From: Streptomyces griseus subsp. griseus
GTDB lineage: Bacteria > Actinomycetota > Actinomycetes > Streptomycetales > Streptomycetaceae
DNA length: 64,000 bases
Direction: 5' to 3'
Assembly: GCF_003610995.1 (NCBI RefSeq)
Contig: NZ_CP032543.1
Span: forward strand, 3,906,001-3,970,000
The notes beneath the pieces are model-generated. The model did no database searches. It saw only the letters and a program-made list of their open reading frames with translations, and was not told the DNA's origin. Within the stretch, counting starts at the first letter, position 1. Each line of letters begins with the position of its first letter. Of the stretch, positions 60,973 through 64,000 are shown piece by piece. The position numbers were made by a program, and so were the translations under genes.

Positions 60973-61557
60973 TCAGGCCCCGCGTGCCCGCAGAATTCCG
61001 TCGACGCCCAGGAGGAAGGTCTCGGCGATCGGCTTCGGGTCGGAGAGGCAGCCGGACGCCATGGCGCCGTCGCGGAGCATGACGAGATGCCGGCCGGCTC
61101 CGTCGGCGGGCCGGTCGCCGACCTGCGCCAGCAACTCGGTGACGGTCTCCAGGAACCACTGGCGGTGGGCCAGGACGGCCTGGTGGATGGGGTGGGCGGG
61201 GTCGGGGTACTCGGCCACCGCGTTGAGGAAGGCGCAGCCGCGGAACCCGGGGCTCTGAATGCCCCCGGTGATGAACCGGCCGATCGCCCGGACCGCGTCG
61301 GCCGCCGACTCCTCGTCCGCCCGCGCGGCCTCGATGCCTGCCCGGATCCCCCGGTCGGCCTGGTCGAGGTAGGCGAGAACGAGCTCTTCCTTGCCGGTGA
61401 AGTGCCGGTACAGCGTGGCGCGGGTGACCTGCGCCTCCGCGATGATCCGGTCGACGCCGACGGAGTGGATGCCCTCCGCGTAGAAGATCCTGGTCGCCGT
61501 GTCGAGCAGCCGAGCCCGCGCCGCCGACGTGCTGCTGCCTCCCGTGCCCTCACTCAT
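60973..61557 (-). CDS. TetR/AcrR-family regulator
   Basis: 194 aa. The HTH region (about 12-60) reads ARLLDTATRIFYAEGIHSV, DRIIAEAQVTRATLYRHFT. The C-terminal ligand domain has GFRGCAFLNAVAEYPDPAH, typical of the group that often governs adjacent membrane or oxidoreductase genes. It is divergent from the membrane protein at 61688, with paired palindromic operators in the shared region (61580-61651). Confidence 0.93.
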   Translation of the reverse strand: MSEGTGGSSTSAARARLLDTATRIFYAEGIHSVGVDRIIAEAQVTRATLYRHFTGKEELVLAYLDQADRGIRAGIEAARADEESAADAVRAIGRFITGGIQSPGFRGCAFLNAVAEYPDPAHPIHQAVLAHRQWFLETVTELLAQVGDRPADGAGRHLVMLRDGAMASGCLSDPKPIAETFLLGVDGILRARGA

Positions 61558-61579
61558 ACGGCCAGGCTACCGCATCGAT

Positions 61580-61651
61580 GAGGGAGAACGTTCGGTCTTG
61601 ACAGCCCACCCCTCACCCCCTTTCAATAAAAGAGACCGAACGTTCTCCCTC
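61580..61651. promoter_or_regulatory. Paired TetR operators flanking a divergent promoter region
   Basis: A perfect 19-bp inverted repeat pair: GAGGGAGAACGTTCGGTCT (61580-61598) and its exact reverse complement (61633-61651), centres 53 bp apart. Each copy also contains the 8-bp palindrome GAACGTTC. TTGACA at 61598-61603, with TTCAAT 18 bp later (61622-61627), makes a strong rightward promoter lying between the two copies. The TetR protein encoded leftwards is the likely ligand-responsive repressor of both genes. Confidence 0.8.
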
Positions 61652-61687
61652 GCGAGAGGGTGACGCCTCTCCCCGAAAGGAACTTCC

Positions 61688-62248
61688 GTGGACACCCTCG
61701 TCGGTACAGCTCCCGCCGCCAGCGTCCCCACAGCCCTGCGCAAGCTGTACTTCCTGCGCTTCGGCTTCGCCGCGGTATGGGCGGCCCTGCTGTTCGCGAC
61801 CGCCGACAACCTGGGTGCGCTCACGGCCACGCTGCTGGTGATCTACCCCATGTTCGACGTGGCCTGCGCGGTCATCGATCTCCGCTCCGCCCGAGCGAAC
61901 GCCCAACCGGTGCGCGGGTTGTACGTGAACATCGCGCTCAGCGCCCTCACCGGCATCGCCCTCGCCGTCGCCGCCACCTCCGGCATCCCGGCCGTCCTGC
62001 GGGTCTGGGGCGTCTGGGCCGTCACCGCGGGCGTGGTCCAGCTCGTCGTCGGCGCCGCCCGCCGCCAACTCGGCGGCCAGTGGGCGATGATCGCCAGCGG
62101 GGCCATCTCCACACTCGCCGGTGCCTCGTTCGTCGCCCAGGCGGGCACGGGCGACGCCTCCCTGACCAACCTCGCCGGCTACGCGTTCCTCGGCGGCGTC
62201 TTCTTCCTGGTCTCCGCCCTCCGCCTGGGACGGGCCCGCAGGATGTGA
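61688..62248 (+). CDS. DUF308-like integral membrane protein
   Basis: 186 aa from GTG at 61688 with GAAAGGA upstream. About six helices fill the protein (LYFLRFGFAAVWAALLFAT, ATLLVIYPMFDVACAVIDL, RGLYVNIALSALTGIALAV, VWAVTAGVVQLVVGAARRQ, AMIASGAISTLAGASFVAQ, LAGYAFLGGVFFLVSALRL). This pattern resembles HdeD/DUF308 proteins. It is under the TetR operator pair upstream. Function unknown; stress-inducible membrane protein is the inference. Confidence 0.85.
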   Translation: MDTLVGTAPAASVPTALRKLYFLRFGFAAVWAALLFATADNLGALTATLLVIYPMFDVACAVIDLRSARANAQPVRGLYVNIALSALTGIALAVAATSGIPAVLRVWGVWAVTAGVVQLVVGAARRQLGGQWAMIASGAISTLAGASFVAQAGTGDASLTNLAGYAFLGGVFFLVSALRLGRARRM

Positions 62249-62823
62249 CGCGTCGCCCGGACGAGACCGTCGGCGTCGGGTGAGCCGAGGATCAGAAGTC
62301 GGCGGGGTCGAGCTCCTCATCCCGGCCGCTCGGTCCTTCTTCGCCCAGGTGCTGGGCCGGGATCTCCGAGGGCTGGGTGCAGCGCCGGACGGCGCATGCG
62401 GGTGTCGGCGGCCGATCGCGCACTGTGGGAGGAGATCGTCGACGAGAGAACGCCCCTGCCCGCCACGCCGGTCGAAGAGGATGACGACATGATCACCTTC
62501 GCAGAGCAGGAGGCCGACCGCAGTTGCCGGGCAGGCGAAGACAGCTGGTCCGCCGGTGACGCCCGGCCTCTGCTCGATCTCGCCCAGCCGACCGGCGGCT
62601 TCACTCTTCCCCGCCTTCCGGCCCAGCGCCCGGGCCCACTCGACTCGGAGCACTCCCGTCGAGCGGGCAGCGGCCTCCACAGCGCTGCGCTGCCGGTCCT
62701 GGGAACTCGGACTGTGCGTCGGCTGCAGCCAGATGACACGCCGGTACGGGCCGAACGCGACCACGTACCGCAAGGTTTGCCGGGCCGTCCTCAACGGGCG
62801 CCGAGCGGAACTGCAACCGCCAA
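62249..62823. other. Region without a supported gene
   Basis: A plus-strand frame begins near 62396 (MRVSAADRALWEEIVDERT) but loses any protein-like character after about 60 codons and runs on through the terminator at 62824. It could be a decayed gene. No RNA or repeat was recognised. Confidence 0.4.
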
Positions 62824-62863
62824 CGTCGAAGGCCCCCACCGCAAGTGGTGGGGGCCTTCGACG
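62824..62863 (-). terminator. Terminator beside displaced tRNA-Ser(GGA) 3' half
   Basis: A 17-bp perfect stem (62824-62840 with 62847-62863) and 6-nt loop, 22 nt beyond the tRNA fragment's 3' end. It is probably the tRNA gene's original terminator. Confidence 0.8.
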
Positions 62864-62885
62864 TATTGCCCGGTGAGAGCAATGG

Positions 62886-62938
62886 CGGAGGATACGAGAT
62901 TCGAACTCGTGAGGGGTTGCCCCCAACACGCTTTCCAA
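62886..62938 (-). repeat. Displaced 3' half of tRNA-Ser(GGA) (att site)
   Basis: The minus strand contains the 3' part of a tRNA-Ser(GGA): half of the anticodon stem-loop with GGAAAG, the long variable arm, T-arm GAGTTCGAATCTC and acceptor strand ATCCTCC plus discriminator G. The match to the expected tRNA ends abruptly at the anticodon; the 5' half is absent and unrelated DNA follows at 62939. By geometry the intact tRNA should lie to the right, beyond the window, with an element between. Confidence 0.8.
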
Positions 62939-63072
62939 CTCTGCATGTCCGTGTTCATCCTGGTTCGTTCGCGTCCACCCACCAGCTCACGGGCAGGCCT
63001 GCCGGGAAGATTGAACGACCGCGTACGGCTGTGAACGAGACTACAGATGAGACTGTGCCGGCTCCCGGAGGT

Positions 63073-63282
63073 CTAGTGGTAGCGCATCGACTTTTGCGGA
63101 TCTTGCGCTTCTCTTCCTTGGCTTCCTTCTCCTCGCGTTGTGCGACTCCATAGGCCGACCAGGGGCCCTGATGCTTCGCGCAACGAGACGTGCCGAGTCA
63201 CTGCCGGGTTCCGGCACGCGGCGCCACCTGTGGTGCGTACGCCGCACCTTGGTTGAGACGCCACTCTGAACTCCCTACCCAT
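63073..63282 (-). pseudogene. Possible fragment of a small Cys-rich (HGG-type) protein
   Basis: A minus-strand frame includes RCGVRTTGGAACRNPAVT, which resembles the start of small phage/element-associated proteins of the form CGAxTRxGxPCRxPAV...CRxHGG. The second half of that motif is missing; the frame continues into unrelated basic sequence. Weak evidence, reported because it fits the mobile-element context. Confidence 0.25.
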
Positions 63283-63496
63283 GGGTCAGGTAACTCCTGA
63301 CCTGAGGGAAGTTTCTTCACAGCGCTAGCGCCAGGAAAGGCGTATGCGCGATGCACAGAAACACGCTTCGGCAACCGTCGTCGAGACGAATGGAAAGCTC
63401 CAGCTGTCATGCTCAGAGGAGGAGGCCGCAGGGGTATCACGTCGTGACGGCTTCCTAGACCGCGTCGCGGAGTCTGCCAGCCACCGTAGTCACGAC

Positions 63497-64000
63497 CTAG
63501 TTCCACATCAGGTGAGGGCTGGCGCGGTCGCCTTCAGTCAATGTGCGGTCACCTATATGTCGTGTGGCACTGGCGGAGAAGTAGCTGCGGTGAGCTGCCC
63601 ACAGGTCGGCGTAGAAGTGCCGGAATAGGAAGTCGGCGAATCTCCCGACATGCATGGGAGCAGCGCAAGCAATCCGGCAATGAGACGAGTTGATTGTCAG
63701 GTGCGAGGCTGGATGCCCGGGCGCGGCTGAGGCTGGGTCGTAGTCAAAGCGCACCGCTGAGTGCAACACCATACTGGTGGGATCGGATTCTATGTGTAGG
63801 TCCAAAACATCCAAGATGGGGTCGATGCGCAACATCTCGGCGTCTAGCCTGTACGGGCAAGGTATGTAGGCGAGACGGTGCCCAGCAATGTCTCCTCCTT
63901 CCACGTCATATGTGATCTGCAAGAGCGCACCGTCAAACAGGAGTGCAGAATAGGCTCCTGCCTCAGCCCACCGTCGGTAATCCTGCAGACTGGGATCGCC
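63497..64000 (-). CDS. DUF2290-like protein, partial
   Basis: The frame is open from the window edge to the stop at 63497 (167 codons seen); the start lies beyond 64000. Visible segments are SALLFDGALLQITYDVEGG, HRLAYIPCPYRLDAEML, VRFDYDPASAAPGHPASHL, TINSSHCRIACAAPMHVGR and FADFLFRHFYADLWAAHRS. The pattern 'HRLAY.PCP' plus 'HPASHLT.N..HCRI' is that of DUF2290, a family without known function. GC is low for this genome. It is cargo of the element to the right of the tRNA-Ser(GGA) fragment. Confidence 0.7.
   Translation of the reverse strand, partial: GDPSLQDYRRWAEAGAYSALLFDGALLQITYDVEGGDIAGHRLAYIPCPYRLDAEMLRIDPILDVLDLHIESDPTSMVLHSAVRFDYDPASAAPGHPASHLTINSSHCRIACAAPMHVGRFADFLFRHFYADLWAAHRSYFSASATRHIGDRTLTEGDRASPHLMWN

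Larger units (their letters stand above)
62939..64000. mobile_element. Left end of a putative integrated element
   Basis: It begins at the tRNA-Ser(GGA) fragment and continues to the window edge. GC falls to 60 and 50 percent in the lines at 63541 and 63781, versus about 70 percent elsewhere, and codon usage is unlike the flanks. It contains a DUF2290-like gene (63497-64000) and a possible zinc-finger gene fragment. No integrase is visible in this first kilobase. Confidence 0.65.

Noticed and set aside
63060..63100. tRNA-like stretch GGAGGTCTAGTGGTAGCGC followed by CATCGACTTTTGCGG
   Set aside because: The D-arm-like part is suggestive, but no T-arm or pairing acceptor strand follows, so it is not a tRNA; at most a fragment.
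63344..63628. A 94-codon plus-strand frame overlapping the DUF2290-like gene
   Set aside because: It overlaps the 3' part of a better-supported minus-strand gene and has no recognisable content.
1..64000. Biosynthetic gene cluster (PKS/NRPS/RiPP), CRISPR array, insertion sequence or intact prophage
   Set aside because: No megasynthase modules, precursor-peptide contexts, repeat-spacer arrays, transposase genes or phage structural genes were seen; the only mobile traces are the two tRNA-Ser attachment scars.

Overview
The window is high-GC chromosomal DNA (roughly 70 percent or more over most of its length) from a Streptomyces or close relative. The evidence is the codon usage, the GTG starts and RBS style, a Streptomyces subtilisin-inhibitor-like protein, the paired SigF/SigB-type sigma genes sigN and sigF, and a 16-bp parS palindrome at 162-177. 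parS sites cluster around oriC in Streptomyces. The order sigN-sigF-tadA-upp matches, from memory, the oriC-proximal core of model streptomycetes.

Layout. 1-5300: the tail of an acyl-CoA ligase, parS, a giant PAS/pseudokinase/receiver protein and an SSI-like inhibitor. 5584-6006: tRNA-Ser(GCU) and tRNA-Arg(ACG), each with a terminator. 6008-12088: an ECF41 sigma module with its oxidoreductase partner (frameshifted), an Excalibur protein, a membrane protein, a DUF2797 protein and an amidohydrolase. 12168-18349: an OmpR-type two-component system followed by a GT2-GtrA glycosyltransferase and a PMT-like mannosyltransferase. 18380-29253: a serine hydrolase, a secreted nuclease/phosphatase-fold enzyme, a TetR-linked DHA2 efflux pump, a 2-hydroxyacid dehydrogenase and PPOX flavoenzyme pair, and a MarR / MFS-with-Ig-like-tail / YceI operon. 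29404-33438: a lipoprotein, sigN, sigF, a Dabb protein and a small membrane protein. 34091-35394: a 1.1-kb remnant element between tRNA-Ser(CGA) and a displaced copy of its 3' half. 35462-42863: tadA and its companion, upp, a LytR_C protein, a CsbD-like protein, an M28 aminopeptidase and an HhH-GPD repair protein. 42993-43948: a decayed ECF42 sigma/DGPF module. 44161-57106: a cobalamin corrin-ring locus (cobL, cobM, cbiD, cobK, cobIJ, cobH, cobG, cobN) with a B12 riboswitch before cobN. 57176-62248: a membrane protein, a secreted lysyl-oxidase-like protein, and a TetR regulator divergent from a membrane protein with paired operators. 62886-64000: a displaced 3' half of tRNA-Ser(GGA), followed by lower-GC DNA that looks like the start of an integrated element and carries a DUF2290-like gene.

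Two themes stand out. First, at least five otherwise well-conserved genes (NAD(FAD) oxidoreductase, GT2-GtrA twice, beta-lactamase, MFS, MarR) are each split by what looks like loss of a single base in a G/C-rich run. This points to consensus errors at least as much as to real gene decay. The ECF42/DGPF module is different: it has large internal deletions and an 8-bp tandem duplication, and is truly broken. Second, two tRNA-Ser genes have served as integration sites, one leaving a tiny scar element and the other opening an island at the right edge.

The best candidate for an uncharacterised system is the MarR-MFS-YceI operon. There the efflux pump carries three carboxypeptidase-regulatory-like domains, and the neighbouring signal-less YceI lipid-binding protein carries a fourth copy of the same domain.
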